From Saccharopolyspora gloriosae (GTDB taxonomy: Bacteria > Actinomycetota > Actinomycetes > Mycobacteriales > Pseudonocardiaceae): a DNA stretch of 64,000 nt. Shown here in pieces: positions 39,217 to 48,775 of this stretch. The notes under the pieces were generated by a model. It worked only from the letters and a program-made list of their open reading frames with translations, was not told the DNA's origin and searched no databases. The stretch is from NCBI RefSeq assembly GCF_022828475.1, contig NZ_CP059557.1:1302001-1366000 (forward strand), read 5' to 3'. A program made the position numbers and the translations under genes. How positions within the stretch are numbered: the first letter of the stretch is position 1; the number at the start of each line of letters is the position of its first letter.

Positions 39217-40062
39217 ATGTCCGCTTCCGTACCGGACCCGCCGTCGCGTCCGTCTCGGGCAGGTCGTGACCTGCGAGCGGCGATCGCGGTCGGCGTCGTG
39301 CTCGGCGCCGCGATCATTTTGTCGTTGCTGATGCTGCGGCACCTGTTCATCGGCATCGTCGCGGTGGCGGCCGCGGTCTCCACGGTGGAACTGGCCGGGG
39401 CGCTGCGCCGCGGCGCCGACATCAAGGTCAGCCTGCTGCCGGTGCTCGTGGGTGGGCAGCTGATGATCTGGTTGTCCTGGCCGTTCGGGCTGCGCGGGCT
39501 GCTGGTGGCGTTCACGATCACCACGCTCAGCTGCCTGGCGTGGCGTTTCCGGCTCGGCGTGGACGGATATCTGCGCGACGTGACGGCCTCGGTGTTCACC
39601 GCCGCTTATGTGCCGATGTTCGCGTCGTTCGCGGCGATGCTGGTGGTGCCGGAGGACGGCGCGTTCCGCGCGTTGTGCTTCATGATCGGCGTGGTCGCCT
39701 CGGACACGGGGGGGTATGCGTTCGGGGTGCTGCTGGGCAGGCATCCGATGGCGCCGTTGATCAGTCCGAAGAAGTCCTGGGAGGGCTTCGCGGGTTCGAT
39801 GCTGACGGGCACCGTCGGCGGTGCGTTGTCGGTGACGCTGCTGCTGGAGGGCCAGTGGTGGCAGGGGGCATTGTTCGGTGCGGCTCTGGTGTGCAGCGCG
39901 ACGCTGGGCGACTTGATGGAGTCGGTCATCAAGCGAGATCTGGGCATCAAGGACATGGGCAATCTGCTGCCGGGGCACGGCGGTTTGATGGATCGGATGG
40001 ATTCGTTGCTGCCGTCCGCGGTGGTGGCGTGGATGATGCTGTTCTGGTTGATCCCGCAATGA
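39217..40062 (+). CDS. cdsA: phosphatidate cytidylyltransferase
   Basis: Integral membrane enzyme that makes CDP-diacylglycerol for phospholipid synthesis. ATG 39217 follows AAGGTGAG and gives 281 residues; GTG 39184 is possible, and the frame to 39031 is judged non-coding. Seven or eight helices are visible. The signature SPKKSWEGFAGS and the C-terminal KDMGNLLPGHGGLMDRMDS are intact, as is the metal-site Asp in SDTGGYAFG. It lies after frr, as is usual. Confidence 0.94.
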   Translation: MSASVPDPPSRPSRAGRDLRAAIAVGVVLGAAIILSLLMLRHLFIGIVAVAAAVSTVELAGALRRGADIKVSLLPVLVGGQLMIWLSWPFGLRGLLVAFTITTLSCLAWRFRLGVDGYLRDVTASVFTAAYVPMFASFAAMLVVPEDGAFRALCFMIGVVASDTGGYAFGVLLGRHPMAPLISPKKSWEGFAGSMLTGTVGGALSVTLLLEGQWWQGALFGAALVCSATLGDLMESVIKRDLGIKDMGNLLPGHGGLMDRMDSLLPSAVVAWMMLFWLIPQ

Positions 40063-40066
40063 TCAG

Positions 40067-40804
40067 GTGCTCGTGGTGATCGAGGCCGGGGCGGAGCACC
40101 GGATCACGCCGAGCCCGAACATCTGGCACTGGCCGGACGTGTACGAGCGGGAGAACCGGGCGCAGGATTCGACCGGCGCGCTGTGGAGCGCGCTGCGCGC
40201 CCGGTGCGAGTGGACGGGCCTGGACGTGGTGGACGTCGGGTGCGGCGATGGTTTTCACCTGGGGGTCTTCGCGGAGTCCGCGCGGTCGGTGATCGGTGTG
40301 GAGCCGCACGCGCCGCTGGTGGAGCGGGCGCGGCGGCGGGTCTCCGGGCTTGCCGGTGTTGATGTGCGCCAAGCTCCCGCCCAGCGGCTGCCGTTGGCGG
40401 ACGCGAGTGTTGATCTGGTGCACGCGAGGACCGCGTACTTCTTCGGCCCGGGATGCCAACCGGGGTTGGCCGAGGCTGAGCGGGTGCTGCGGCCCGGGGG
40501 CACCTTGGCGATCATCGATTTGGACGGTTCGTGCGAGCCCTACGGGAAGTGGATGCGGGCGGATGCGCCGCGGTTCGATCCGCAGGCGGTGGAGCGGTTC
40601 TTCCAGCTGCACGGATTCGTGAGCGAGCAGGTGCGGACCGTGTGGCGGTTCGGCGATCGTGCGGAGCTGGCCGAGGTGCTGGCGATCGAGTTCTCGCCGA
40701 AGGTGGCGCGTCGTGCGCTGCGCGAGGTCTCCGGATGCGCGCTGGACGTGGGCTATCGCCTGCGAATTCGCACTCGGCCGCGTGGCCTGGTCCGCGGTCC
40801 TTGA
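40067..40804 (+). CDS. class I SAM-dependent methyltransferase
   Basis: GTG 40067 starts five bases after cdsA and gives 245 residues. Motif I is VVDVGCGDGFHLGVF, the acidic residue after strand 2 is in SVIGVEPHAPL, and the later motif is EAERVLRPGGTLAIIDLDG. The family includes ubiquinone/UbiE-like small-molecule methyltransferases, but no substrate can be assigned. It is probably co-transcribed with cdsA. Confidence 0.87.
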   Translation: MLVVIEAGAEHRITPSPNIWHWPDVYERENRAQDSTGALWSALRARCEWTGLDVVDVGCGDGFHLGVFAESARSVIGVEPHAPLVERARRRVSGLAGVDVRQAPAQRLPLADASVDLVHARTAYFFGPGCQPGLAEAERVLRPGGTLAIIDLDGSCEPYGKWMRADAPRFDPQAVERFFQLHGFVSEQVRTVWRFGDRAELAEVLAIEFSPKVARRALREVSGCALDVGYRLRIRTRPRGLVRGP

Positions 40805-41300
40805 ATTTCGAACTCCGCTTTTTTTGATTCGATCCGATTTTTCGGCTGCTGTACCGGCCAGTAGTCTATTTGCGGGGGAAAGCACCTGCTCAGATAAGGG
40901 ATTGCTGTATTCGAGCGTGGTTACTGACACGTAAAGTAGTCAGTGCTCTCGATCGGCTGGGAATGCCAACCGGCTAGACTATTAAGCCAAGTCGCATTAT
41001 CGAGTACCGTTACCCTTCGGTGCTTTTGGTGCGGTCCGAACGCCCCCGAATGACGCCTTGTTCCAGGACGTCCACCGTGATCGACTTGTGGCGGTGACGG
41101 GGCGCGCCCGCTGCAGCGAAGCAGTGGCCGCCTCCTTCCAGGCTCAGGGGTGGCCGCGACGGCCGGCCATGGCCTCCAAGACCGACCACGGCACACCGAG
41201 GTGACCACCGAAAGCGGTCAGCAGATCAGGCGGGCCGTCTCCGGACGGCTGCGGGCAGGTGGCTCGATTCCGCCCAGGAACGCGCAACAGGAGCGACGAG
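40805..41300. other. AT-richer intergenic region with small hairpins
   Basis: About 500 bases without a convincing gene. The first 230 are visibly richer in A and T than anything nearby. ACTGAC (40922-40927) pairs with GTCAGT ten bases on. AGTACCG (41003-41009) pairs, with one wobble, to CGGTGCT (41018-41024), followed by TTTT, like an intrinsic terminator. A short non-coding RNA is possible but not shown. The GC-rich remainder leads into the next gene. Confidence 0.45.
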
Positions 41301-41783
41301 ATGGCCATTCACGCGGGCAGACCGGTGACCGCGGGCCTGAGCCAGGTCGCCCGGATGGATCGACGGGAACGCGCCCGGCTGGTCCGGGAGCTGTCCCGGC
41401 AGCACTCGACGTTCCGGTCGTTGTGGCGCCAGGTGATGCTCGCCAGGGGCATCGCGTTCACCTCGGTCTTGGCGCTGGCGGTAGCCGTGGTGCTGCTGGT
41501 GCAGGCGGAGGTGCCCACGCGATGGGTGGCAGCGCTGGTGCTCGGCGGTCTGGCCGGGTTCGCCTACGTGGCGATAGTGCTCACCGATCACCGGTTCGAC
41601 CTGCTGCTCGCCGTCCTCGGCGCGCATCGCACTGATGAGCTCAACGACCGCCTGCTCACCGATGAGCTCTACGGCACCGAGACGGCGGAGAAGGGGCACG
41701 CGGCGAACGAACCGGGAGACGCCGCCGCGGCTAAGGAAGCGGCCGGCCGCCGAGAACGGGACGGCAAGAGCCGCGCTTGCTGA
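41301..41783 (+). CDS. two-helix membrane protein, unknown
   Basis: ATG 41301 with AGGAGCGACGAG upstream gives 160 residues. A basic cytoplasmic start (MDRRERARLVRELSRQHSTF) precedes two hydrophobic helices (GIAFTSVLALAVAVVLLV and WVAALVLGGLAGFAYVAIVL). The tail is hydrophilic and charged, Glu/Ala/Arg-rich. Such an arrangement is common in actinobacterial envelope proteins, but I do not recognise a family. It converges on the DtxR-type gene. Confidence 0.7.
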   Translation: MAIHAGRPVTAGLSQVARMDRRERARLVRELSRQHSTFRSLWRQVMLARGIAFTSVLALAVAVVLLVQAEVPTRWVAALVLGGLAGFAYVAIVLTDHRFDLLLAVLGAHRTDELNDRLLTDELYGTETAEKGHAANEPGDAAAAKEAAGRRERDGKSRAC

Positions 41784-41786
41784 CCG

Positions 41787-42458
41787 TCAGCTCCGGATCG
41801 AGAGCGTGCCCGCGATCTCGGTGCCGAGGAAGTGCGTCTCGGCCTGCGCCGGTTCCCCGATGCGCACCACGAGCGGGCCGCCGAACGGTTTGCGCTCCAC
41901 GACCTCGATCCGCGCGCCCAGCGTCATGCCGTGGTCGGTGAGGTAGCGCAGCAAATCCGAATCGGTGTCCCACACCCGTGCGATGGTGCCGACGGTGCCG
42001 GGCTCGACCTGGTCGAGCAGCCGGGTGGTGGGCTTCTCGACGACCCCGTCCGCCGTGGGAATCGGGTCGCCGTGCGGGTCGTGCGTGGGATTGCCTAGCT
42101 TGGCGGCGATGTGCTCGATGAGTTCGTCGGAGACGGCGTGTTCCAGCGCGTCGGCCTCCGGATGCACTTCGTCCCAGGTGTAGTCGAGCACCTCCACCAG
42201 GAACAGTTCGAGCAGCCGGTGCCTGCGGAGCACGTCGTAGGCCAGCCGGCGGCCGTCCGAGGTGAGTTCGACGCTGCGGTACCGAACGTGGGTGACCAGT
42301 CCCAGCTGCGCCAGCTTGGTGATCATCCCGGACACCGACGAGGGGCTCAGCCCCAGCCGTTGCGTCAGCGTCGCGTTGGTCACGGCCACCCCGCGCTCAC
42401 TGAGCCCGTAGATCGCCCGGACGTAGTCCTCGACGGACGCCGACGGGCGTTCGGCCAT
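41787..42458 (-). CDS. DtxR/MntR-family metal-dependent repressor
   Basis: ATG 42458 was chosen because GGAAG lies upstream at a usable distance; ATG 42467 and GTG 42476 are alternatives. The 223-residue protein has the DtxR winged helix (VEDYVRAIYGLSERGVAVT, then LGLSPSSVSGMITKLAQLGL), the metal-binding dimerisation domain (HRLLELFLVEVLDYTWDEVH, with AVSDELIEHI downstream) and a C-terminal SH3-like domain. It lies at the end of the ABC importer operon, so manganese is the likely co-repressor. Confidence 0.88.
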   Translation of the reverse strand: MAERPSASVEDYVRAIYGLSERGVAVTNATLTQRLGLSPSSVSGMITKLAQLGLVTHVRYRSVELTSDGRRLAYDVLRRHRLLELFLVEVLDYTWDEVHPEADALEHAVSDELIEHIAAKLGNPTHDPHGDPIPTADGVVEKPTTRLLDQVEPGTVGTIARVWDTDSDLLRYLTDHGMTLGARIEVVERKPFGGPLVVRIGEPAQAETHFLGTEIAGTLSIRS

Positions 42459-42510
42459 GCTTGTCATGTCTTCCACGATAGGAGACCGAGCGGGGCCACG
42501 AATGGGTGGA

Positions 42511-43389
42511 CTACGCGGCGGTCGCCGTCTCCGCTCGCCGTGCGCGCCGGCGCAGCATTTCTCGCAGCAGGCCTTGCCCGGGCGCGAACAGGTAGGTGAG
42601 CAGGAACAGCGCCGCCTGGCAGAGCACGATCATGCCGCCGGTGGAGGTGTCCAGGTGGAAGCTCAGGTAGGTGCCCGTGATGCCGCTGCCCACCGACAGC
42701 GCCGAGGCCGCGGCCAGCATCCGGGGAAAGCGCCGGGTGAGCAGGAACGCGGTGGCTCCCGGAGTGATCAGCATCGCCGTCACCAGGATGACTCCGACGG
42801 CCTGCAACGCGACGACCACGGTCAACGCGAGCATGGTCAGCAGCAGCGCCCCGATCAGGCGCGGCCGCAGCCCGATGGCGTGTGCGTGGGTGGGGTCGAA
42901 CGAGTAGAGCGTGAGGTCCCGGCGCTTGATCATCGCCACGGTCAGCGTGACCGCGCTGATCACCAGGACCTGCGCGATGTCGCCATCGGTGACGCCGAGG
43001 ACGTTGCCGAACAGGATGTGGTTGAGGTCGACCTGGCTGGGGATGCGCGACACCAGCACCACGCCCAGCGCGAACAGCCCGGTGAACACGACCCCGATCG
43101 CAGCGTCGCCCTTGAGCTTCGTGGTGCCGCGCACGGCGCCGATCATGGCCACGGCCAGCCCGCCGAACAGGAACGCGCCGACGGAGAACGGCAGCGCGAA
43201 TACGTAGGCGAGCACCACACCGGGAAGCACGGCGTGCGACACGGCGTCCCCGAGCAGGGACCAGCCGATCAGCGTCACCCAGCAGGACAGCACCGAGCAC
43301 ACCAGCGCCGCCACGACGCTCACCAGCAGCGCACGCCGCATGAACCCGAATTGCAGCGGTTCCAGCAGCCAGATCGCGATGTCGTTCAT
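42511..43389 (-). CDS. mntB: metal ABC transporter permease
   Basis: ATG 43389 gives 292 residues with about eight helices, of the ZnuB/MntB (ABC-3) permease family. Characteristic segments are LLGDAVSHAVLPGVVLAY, GAAIGVVFTGLFALG-like DAAIGVVFTGLFALGVVL and LLVTAMLITPGATAFLL-like VILVTAMLITPGATAFLL. The start overlaps the ATPase stop (ATGA). The metal is probably manganese from the type of its binding protein. Confidence 0.9.
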   Translation of the reverse strand: MNDIAIWLLEPLQFGFMRRALLVSVVAALVCSVLSCWVTLIGWSLLGDAVSHAVLPGVVLAYVFALPFSVGAFLFGGLAVAMIGAVRGTTKLKGDAAIGVVFTGLFALGVVLVSRIPSQVDLNHILFGNVLGVTDGDIAQVLVISAVTLTVAMIKRRDLTLYSFDPTHAHAIGLRPRLIGALLLTMLALTVVVALQAVGVILVTAMLITPGATAFLLTRRFPRMLAAASALSVGSGITGTYLSFHLDTSTGGMIVLCQAALFLLTYLFAPGQGLLREMLRRRARRAETATAA

Positions 43390-44108
43390 CGGGCTCCTTC
43401 CGGCACGCCGAAGGTGCGGGCGAGCGTTTCGGGGGCGAGCACCTCGGCGATGGGACCGTGCGCGAGGACCCGCTGGTGCAGCAGCACCGCCTCGTCGCAC
43501 AGCGCGGGGGCGCCGGCGAGGTCGTGGGTGGAGATCATGATCGTGCGGCCCTCGTCGCGGAGCCCGCGCAGCAGCTCGCTGATCATCGCCTCGGATCCCT
43601 TGTCGACCCCGGCGAACGGTTCGTCCAGCAGCAGCAGTTCGGCCTCCTGCGCGATGCCGCGGGCGACGAAGGCGCGTTTGCGCTGGCCGCCGGACAGCGC
43701 GCCGATCGGATTGCGGGCCAGGTCGGTGAGTCCGACCCGTTCCAGCGCGTCGGCGACGGCGGCTCGGTCGGCGGGCCGGGCGCGGCGCATCGGTCCCATC
43801 CGGCCGTAGCGGCCCATCAGCACCACGTCGGACACGGTGACGGGGAAAGTCCAGTCGACCGCCTCGGACTGCGGCACGTAGGCGATGAGCCCGTCACTGC
43901 GGGCGCGCTTCGGGTCCCGGCCGAGCAGCCGGATCTCGCCCTTGTCCGGCCGCACCAGGCCCATCAGGGATTTGAACAGCGTCGACTTGCCGGAGCCGTT
44001 GACGCCGAGCAGTCCGCAGACTCGGCCCGGCGCGATGTCCACGGTCACGTCGTCGAGTGCGAGCGTGTCGCGGTAGGAAACGGTGACGTGCCGGGCCTGC
44101 ACGCTCAT
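43386..44108 (-). CDS. mntC: metal ABC transporter ATP-binding protein
   Basis: A 240-residue ABC ATPase with Walker [20 protein letters not shown]-loop in [11 protein letters not shown], signature [14 protein letters not shown], Walker [11 protein letters not shown] and the switch His in MISTHDLA. The VDW after the Q-loop is typical of manganese/zinc importer ATPases. It overlaps both neighbours by four bases. Gene letters in mnt operons vary between species. Confidence 0.92.
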   Translation of the reverse strand: MSVQARHVTVSYRDTLALDDVTVDIAPGRVCGLLGVNGSGKSTLFKSLMGLVRPDKGEIRLLGRDPKRARSDGLIAYVPQSEAVDWTFPVTVSDVVLMGRYGRMGPMRRARPADRAAVADALERVGLTDLARNPIGALSGGQRKRAFVARGIAQEAELLLLDEPFAGVDKGSEAMISELLRGLRDEGRTIMISTHDLAGAPALCDEAVLLHQRVLAHGPIAEVLAPETLARTFGVPEGAR

Positions 44109-45073
44109 CGGGCACCTCCGGAGAGTCCGGTGACGATGGTCTCGGCGTCGTGGCGCAGCAGGTCCAGGTAGGTGGGGACCGGCCCGCCCGGTTCGGAGAG
44201 GGAGTCGACGTAGAGCTTGCCGCCGAGTCGCGCACCCGTCTCCTCGGCGACCTGGCGTTGGGCCTTGTCGCTCACGGTGGATTCGCAGAACACGGCCGGG
44301 ACGCGACGCTCGTTGACGAACCGGGTGGTGTTCTTGATCTGCTGCGGAGTGCCTTCCTCGTCGCTGTTGACCGGCCACAGGTACGCCTCGCGCAGTCCGG
44401 TGTCCCTGGCGAGGTAGGAGAACGCGCCTTCACAGCTGACCAGGGCGCGCTGCGGTTCGGGGATGCGGGCGATCTCGGTGCGCAGGTAAGTCTCGATCTC
44501 GTCGAGCCGCCGCGTGTAGTTCTCGGCGTTGCCCCGGAACGTCTCGGCGTGCGCCGGGTCCAGCCGGGTGAGCGCGTCGCGGATGTTCGCGACGTAGATC
44601 TTGGCGTTGCGCGGCGACATCCAGGCGTGCGGATTGGCCTTGCCCTGGTAGCCGCCGGCCTCGACGGGGATCGGGTCGATCCCGGCGCTGAGCGTCACGT
44701 GCGGGGCTTCGCTGCGTTGCACGAACTGGGCGAACCAGCTTTCCAGGCCGAGCCCGTTGTCGAGCACCAGGTCGGATTTCGCGGCGGTGAGCAGGTCGCT
44801 GGGCGTGGGTTCGTAGCCGTGCACCTCGGCGCCCGGCTTGGCGATCGACTCGACGTGGATCGCGTCCCCGGCGACGGCCCTGGTCATGTCGGCGAGCACG
44901 GTGAAGGTGGTGACCACGGAGCGCTTGCCGTCGTCGGCTCGGCTCAGGTCGATGTCGCAGGCCGTCACCAGTGGCAAGGTCGCGGCCAGGGCGACGAGCA
45001 CGGCAGGCGCGCGTCGTGTTCTCGGCTGCCCGCAGCGAGAATTTCGCCACCATGCAGAGATGGGTTTCGGCAC
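44105..45073 (-). CDS. mntA: metal ABC transporter substrate-binding lipoprotein (Mn type)
   Basis: GTG 45073 gives 322 residues with a signal peptide ending in the lipobox LVTAC. The cluster A-I binding protein shows the four ligands expected: His in [11 protein letters not shown], His in [10 protein letters not shown], Glu in [10 protein letters not shown] and Asp in [11 protein letters not shown]. The segment [17 protein letters not shown] resembles PsaA/MntA of streptococci, favouring manganese. It is the first gene of the operon. Other starts upstream are less likely. Confidence 0.87.
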   Translation of the reverse strand: MPKPISAWWRNSRCGQPRTRRAPAVLVALAATLPLVTACDIDLSRADDGKRSVVTTFTVLADMTRAVAGDAIHVESIAKPGAEVHGYEPTPSDLLTAAKSDLVLDNGLGLESWFAQFVQRSEAPHVTLSAGIDPIPVEAGGYQGKANPHAWMSPRNAKIYVANIRDALTRLDPAHAETFRGNAENYTRRLDEIETYLRTEIARIPEPQRALVSCEGAFSYLARDTGLREAYLWPVNSDEEGTPQQIKNTTRFVNERRVPAVFCESTVSDKAQRQVAEETGARLGGKLYVDSLSEPGGPVPTYLDLLRHDAETIVTGLSGGAR

Positions 45074-45081
45074 CCCGAAAC
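45064..45081 (-). promoter_or_regulatory. palindromic operator at the start of the Mn-importer operon
   Basis: GTTTCGG cacc CCGAAAC is a perfect 7-bp inverted repeat covering the GTG start of mntA and the region just after a TATTGT -10-like box. Binding here would block initiation. The DtxR/MntR-like product of the same operon is the obvious candidate. Confidence 0.45.
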
Positions 45082-45172
45082 AATATCGGACGGGGTCCGG
45101 CCGAACCAGGGCCGCCGGTCCGTGGACGGGCCGACGGGCCACCGGTGCCTTCGTGGGACACTGGAGGGCGCT

Positions 45173-46282
45173 ATGTCGACTTCACTTCCGCTGGTCTTCG
45201 ACGCGCCCAAGCGCGGCATGCCCCCTCGCCACCTCGCCGATCTGTCGGCCGAGGAGCGCCGCGCCGCGGTGAGCGAGCTGGGCGAGAAGGCGTTCCGCGC
45301 GAAACAGCTCGCGCACCACTACTTCGGCAGGCTCAACGCGGACGTGGAGTCGATGACCGACATCCCCGCGGCGAGCAGGGACAAGCTCGGCGCGGACCTG
45401 CTGCCCACGTTGCTGAGCCAAGTGCGCACGCTGGACACCGACGAGGGCACCACGCGCAAGACGCTGTGGCGCGCGCACGACGGCACGATGATCGAGAGCG
45501 TGCTGATGCGCTATTCCGAGCGCGCCACCGTCTGCATTTCCAGCCAGGCGGGCTGCGGGATGGCCTGCCCGTTCTGCGCGACCGGCCAGGGCGGCCTGCA
45601 GCGGAACCTGTCCACCGCGGAGATCGTGGACCAGGTGCGCACGGCGGCCGCGATGATGCGCGACGGCGAGGTGCCCGGCGGTCCTGGGCGGCTGTCGAAC
45701 GTGGTGTTCATGGGCATGGGCGAGCCGCTGGCGAACTACAAGCGGGTCATCGCCGCGGTGCGCCGGATCTGCGATCCCGCGCCGGACGGCCTCGGCCTGT
45801 CGCAGCGTTCCGTCACGGTCTCCACGGTGGGCCTGGTGCCCGCGATCAAGCGGATGACCGAAGAACAGCTGCACGTGACGCTGGCGGTGTCGCTGCACAC
45901 GCCGGACGACGAACTGCGGGACACGCTGGTGCCGGTGAACAACCGCTGGAACGTCGCCGAGGTGCTCGAAGCGGCGCGCGGTTACGCCGACCACACCGGG
46001 CGGCGAGTGTCCATCGAGTACGCCTTGATCCGCGACGTCAACGACCAGCCGTGGCGCGCGGACCTGCTCGGCAAGCTGCTGCACAAGCACCTGGGCCAGT
46101 TCGCGCACGTCAACCTGATCCCGCTGAACCCGACGCCGGGCAGCAAGTGGGACGCCTCGCCGAAGCCGGTGCAGCGCGAGTTCGTGCAGCGCGTCCGCGA
46201 CGCGGGTGTCCCGTGCACGGTCCGCGATACGCGCGGGCAGGAAATCGCGGCGGCCTGCGGCCAGCTCGCCGCCGAGGCCTGA
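45173..46282 (+). CDS. rlmN: 23S rRNA (adenine-2503-C2)-methyltransferase
   Basis: Radical-SAM enzyme that methylates A2503 of 23S rRNA and A37 of some tRNAs. ATG 45173 follows TGGAGGGCG and gives 369 residues. The cluster motif CGMACPFC (Cys128, Cys132, Cys135) is intact, GMGEPLANY follows, and the C-terminal Cys for the methyl transfer is in AAACGQL. The frame stays open far upstream over the mnt operon; that extension is rejected. Confidence 0.96.
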   Translation: MSTSLPLVFDAPKRGMPPRHLADLSAEERRAAVSELGEKAFRAKQLAHHYFGRLNADVESMTDIPAASRDKLGADLLPTLLSQVRTLDTDEGTTRKTLWRAHDGTMIESVLMRYSERATVCISSQAGCGMACPFCATGQGGLQRNLSTAEIVDQVRTAAAMMRDGEVPGGPGRLSNVVFMGMGEPLANYKRVIAAVRRICDPAPDGLGLSQRSVTVSTVGLVPAIKRMTEEQLHVTLAVSLHTPDDELRDTLVPVNNRWNVAEVLEAARGYADHTGRRVSIEYALIRDVNDQPWRADLLGKLLHKHLGQFAHVNLIPLNPTPGSKWDASPKPVQREFVQRVRDAGVPCTVRDTRGQEIAAACGQLAAEA

Positions 46283-46774
46283 TCAGCACGACCGCACGCG
46301 GGGAACGGGTGCGGCGTCGTTGTGAGCGGCCCCTTCCCGCGCATGCCGCTCAGGGGTTACGGCGACTTCATCAAGTCGGATGATCTCGTTCGAGTCCGGA
46401 CGAGTCCGCCGGGCGGCGCGGATTGGTTGCCGTGGCACATACCCGCGGACGCCGGTGCGGCTGCGGAGACCAGCGGAGAGTTCCGCGATCATGCCTCGTT
46501 CGGGATGCCGCGGTGATCGACGCACGAACATCGACGCGTCGCGCGCAAGGGATGTCCATCGACCGTGTGGGGGCTCTGGAAAAGGCACCGGACGGAGATC
46601 ATGCTGGTGAGCGTGGTCCTGGCGAACCGCCGGGTCATATCGGTCCGATGCCGATGCCCCCGACCGGTATCGGGCTCGGCCGACCGGGCAGTGCTCCCTT
46701 CCCCTCGCACCGCACTGTCCGGTCGGACCCCCGGTCGACCCACGGCCCGGCCGAGCGGGGGGCCGCCTTCAGAC
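46283..46774. other. intergenic region rlmN - carbonic anhydrase
   Basis: About 490 bases with no convincing gene. An imperfect hairpin (CGACCGCAC...GTGCGGCGTCG) just after rlmN is a probable terminator. Short frames on both strands lack ribosome binding sites and codon bias. Confidence 0.4.
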
Positions 46775-47263
46775 TCAGCCGACCTCGCGGAGCTTGCCGG
46801 TGGCGACGTCGAACACGAACCCGCGCACCGAGTCCTTCCGCGGGATGAAGGGATTGGTGCGGATCCGCTGCAGGGACTGCTGAACGTCGGTGTCGATGTC
46901 GTTGAACGACTCCGGCGCCCACTCGGGCTTGATGCCGGTCTCACCTTGAATGGACGCGGTGAATTCGGCGTCGGTGAACGTGAGCATCCCGCAGTCCGTG
47001 TGGTGGATCAGGATGATCTCCTCGGTGCCCAGCAGGCGTTGGCTGATCGCGAGCGAGCGGACCTCGTCCGCCGTGATCACACCGCCGGCGTTGCGGATCA
47101 CGTGCGCCTCGCCCTCGTTGAGGCCGAGCGCGCGGTACACGTCCAGGCGGGCGTCCATGCACGCCACCACGGCGACCTTCTTCGACGGCGGCAAGGGGAG
47201 CGGGCCGCTGAATTCGGCGGCGTAAGCGTCGTTGTTGCGGAGCAGTTCATCGGTGACCGACAT
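46775..47263 (-). CDS. beta-carbonic anhydrase
   Basis: Zinc enzyme that interconverts CO2 and bicarbonate. ATG 47263 follows AGGAAGG and gives 162 residues. Zinc ligands are Cys35 in ACMDARLD, with the Asp37-Arg39 dyad, and His88/Cys91 in IHHTDCG. The short C-terminal half and the HTDC box match the compact actinobacterial subgroup. It is transcribed alone. Confidence 0.92.
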   Translation of the reverse strand: MSVTDELLRNNDAYAAEFSGPLPLPPSKKVAVVACMDARLDVYRALGLNEGEAHVIRNAGGVITADEVRSLAISQRLLGTEEIILIHHTDCGMLTFTDAEFTASIQGETGIKPEWAPESFNDIDTDVQQSLQRIRTNPFIPRKDSVRGFVFDVATGKLREVG

Positions 47264-47520
47264 GATGCAGCCTTCCTGGTAGCGGTAGGCGCGAGCGTCG
47301 GGCGCCCGCGCCGGGCGGTGCCGAACGGAAGCGGCCGCGCACCGGATGCGCGGCCCGTCGACACGCCTGGTCGAACAACGACCCGCGCCGAGTCGGCCAG
47401 AACGCGGTCAGCATCACAGCTGTCATGCGCACACTCTTATTGGTGCACGCCGAGTGCGCGCAAGGAGACACCACGTAGTGGGACGCCGGCGGATTCGAGC
47501 GGACCCGCGACCGCGGCCGT

Positions 47521-48618
47521 TCAACCGGGCGGAGCTCCGGCGGCGTGGCCGGGCGCGATGATCCGCTCCGCGTTGTCCGGTGGCCAGGTGATGCATTCGC
47601 CGACCACGTCGCCGATGCCGGTTCGGGGGTCCGCCGATCCGGGGACGACGACCTCGCCGTCCCGGACCGCCTCCCGCAGCCTGATCAGCACGCAGAGTTC
47701 GTAGGCGGCCCGATCGACCCGGCCCTGCCGGTCGACGACCACGTCCAGCCAGGCCGCGGGCACCACCCCGCGCACCGGGATGTCCAGCTCGGAGGGGTAG
47801 AACCGCTCGGCGCCCCACACCTGGGTCGTCTCCCCGAGCAGTTCGCCCAGGGCCGCCAGCAGCGGCCAGCACTCGGGTGCGGCACTGCGGAACTCCAGCA
47901 CTTGGAGCATCGCTGACAGCAGCTGCCGGTAGTCGGTGGTGTAGGCGACGTGCAGGGCCGCCCGGCCGGCTCGGGCGAGGCTGTTCTTGTCGTCCGTGCC
48001 GCGGACCAGCGCGCCCAGTCCGTGGTCCGGCACCGGCCACCACTCCCACTGCGCGCCGCCGCCGCCAGGGCCTGCGGTGCGCAACGGTTCGCTCGCCTGC
48101 CGCAAGCGTTCCGCCACACGCCCGTGCAGCTCGTCTATCAGTGCGAACAGGACGCCGAGGAGTTCGTGGGTGAGTTCCGCCTGCCTGAACCAGCAGAGCG
48201 CGGCCAGCAGCGGCAGTCGTTGGCCGGGGGACTCGGTGGGCAATCCGGTGAGCGCCCGGTGCCGCCAGCAGTCGACGGTCTCCAGCGGGACGTCGTCGAA
48301 CGCGTCCGCCGGCAGTCGCAACTCGCGTAGCCGGTCGAGGCGGTCGACCTCCCGGAGCAGCGCGGGCAATCGTTCCGGAGTGGGCGCCCCTGTCAGCTCG
48401 TCCAGGAACGAACTGGGCAGCCGCAGTGCGCGAACGGCGCTGAGTCCGTCCAGCTCCCGGCAGAGCGCTCGCGTGTCGATCCGCGCGGGAGCGGGCAGGA
48501 ACTCGTGCGGTATCCGGTCGCGGCCCCGGGCGCCGAGCAACCCGGCGAGCTCATCCGCCGCCGACCCCAGTCGCGCCAAGACCCGCCGGTGCAGTTGCGG
48601 CTCCGGGGAATGGCCCAC
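47521..48618 (-). CDS. Tn3-transposase-like protein lacking the DDE domain
   Basis: GTG 48618 gives 365 residues. The middle matches the non-catalytic part of Tn3-family transposases: LRELRLPADAFDDVP, then PLLAALCWFRQAELTHELLG, then DYRQLLSAMLQVLEF, FYPSELDIPVRGVVPAAW and AYELCVLIRLREAV. The first 120 residues contain two copies of an LxxLRxLRLP-type motif. The large C-terminal DDE domain of Tn3 TnpA (about 1000 residues) is missing and the end is unrelated. No terminal inverted repeats or resolvase were found. It may be a remnant or a domesticated DNA-binding protein. Confidence 0.6.
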   Translation of the reverse strand: MGHSPEPQLHRRVLARLGSAADELAGLLGARGRDRIPHEFLPAPARIDTRALCRELDGLSAVRALRLPSSFLDELTGAPTPERLPALLREVDRLDRLRELRLPADAFDDVPLETVDCWRHRALTGLPTESPGQRLPLLAALCWFRQAELTHELLGVLFALIDELHGRVAERLRQASEPLRTAGPGGGGAQWEWWPVPDHGLGALVRGTDDKNSLARAGRAALHVAYTTDYRQLLSAMLQVLEFRSAAPECWPLLAALGELLGETTQVWGAERFYPSELDIPVRGVVPAAWLDVVVDRQGRVDRAAYELCVLIRLREAVRDGEVVVPGSADPRTGIGDVVGECITWPPDNAERIIAPGHAAGAPPG

Positions 48619-48775
48619 GAAGCGAAACGTAGACCTCCCGGGGCAAACCCGATCGGGCGACCTCCGAACAATGAATGATCATTGTCGCAGGTCGGGTCCT
48701 GATCGGTTCGGCCGAGAGGAGTACGGGCGCTACCCGTTCGTCCTAGTCGTGGCAAGTTCCGGGTGACGAGCCGGG

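Noticed and set aside
44150-45172. 341-residue N-terminal extension of rlmN
   Set aside because: It lies antisense to mntA and adds no RlmN homology; ATG 45173 has a strong ribosome binding site.
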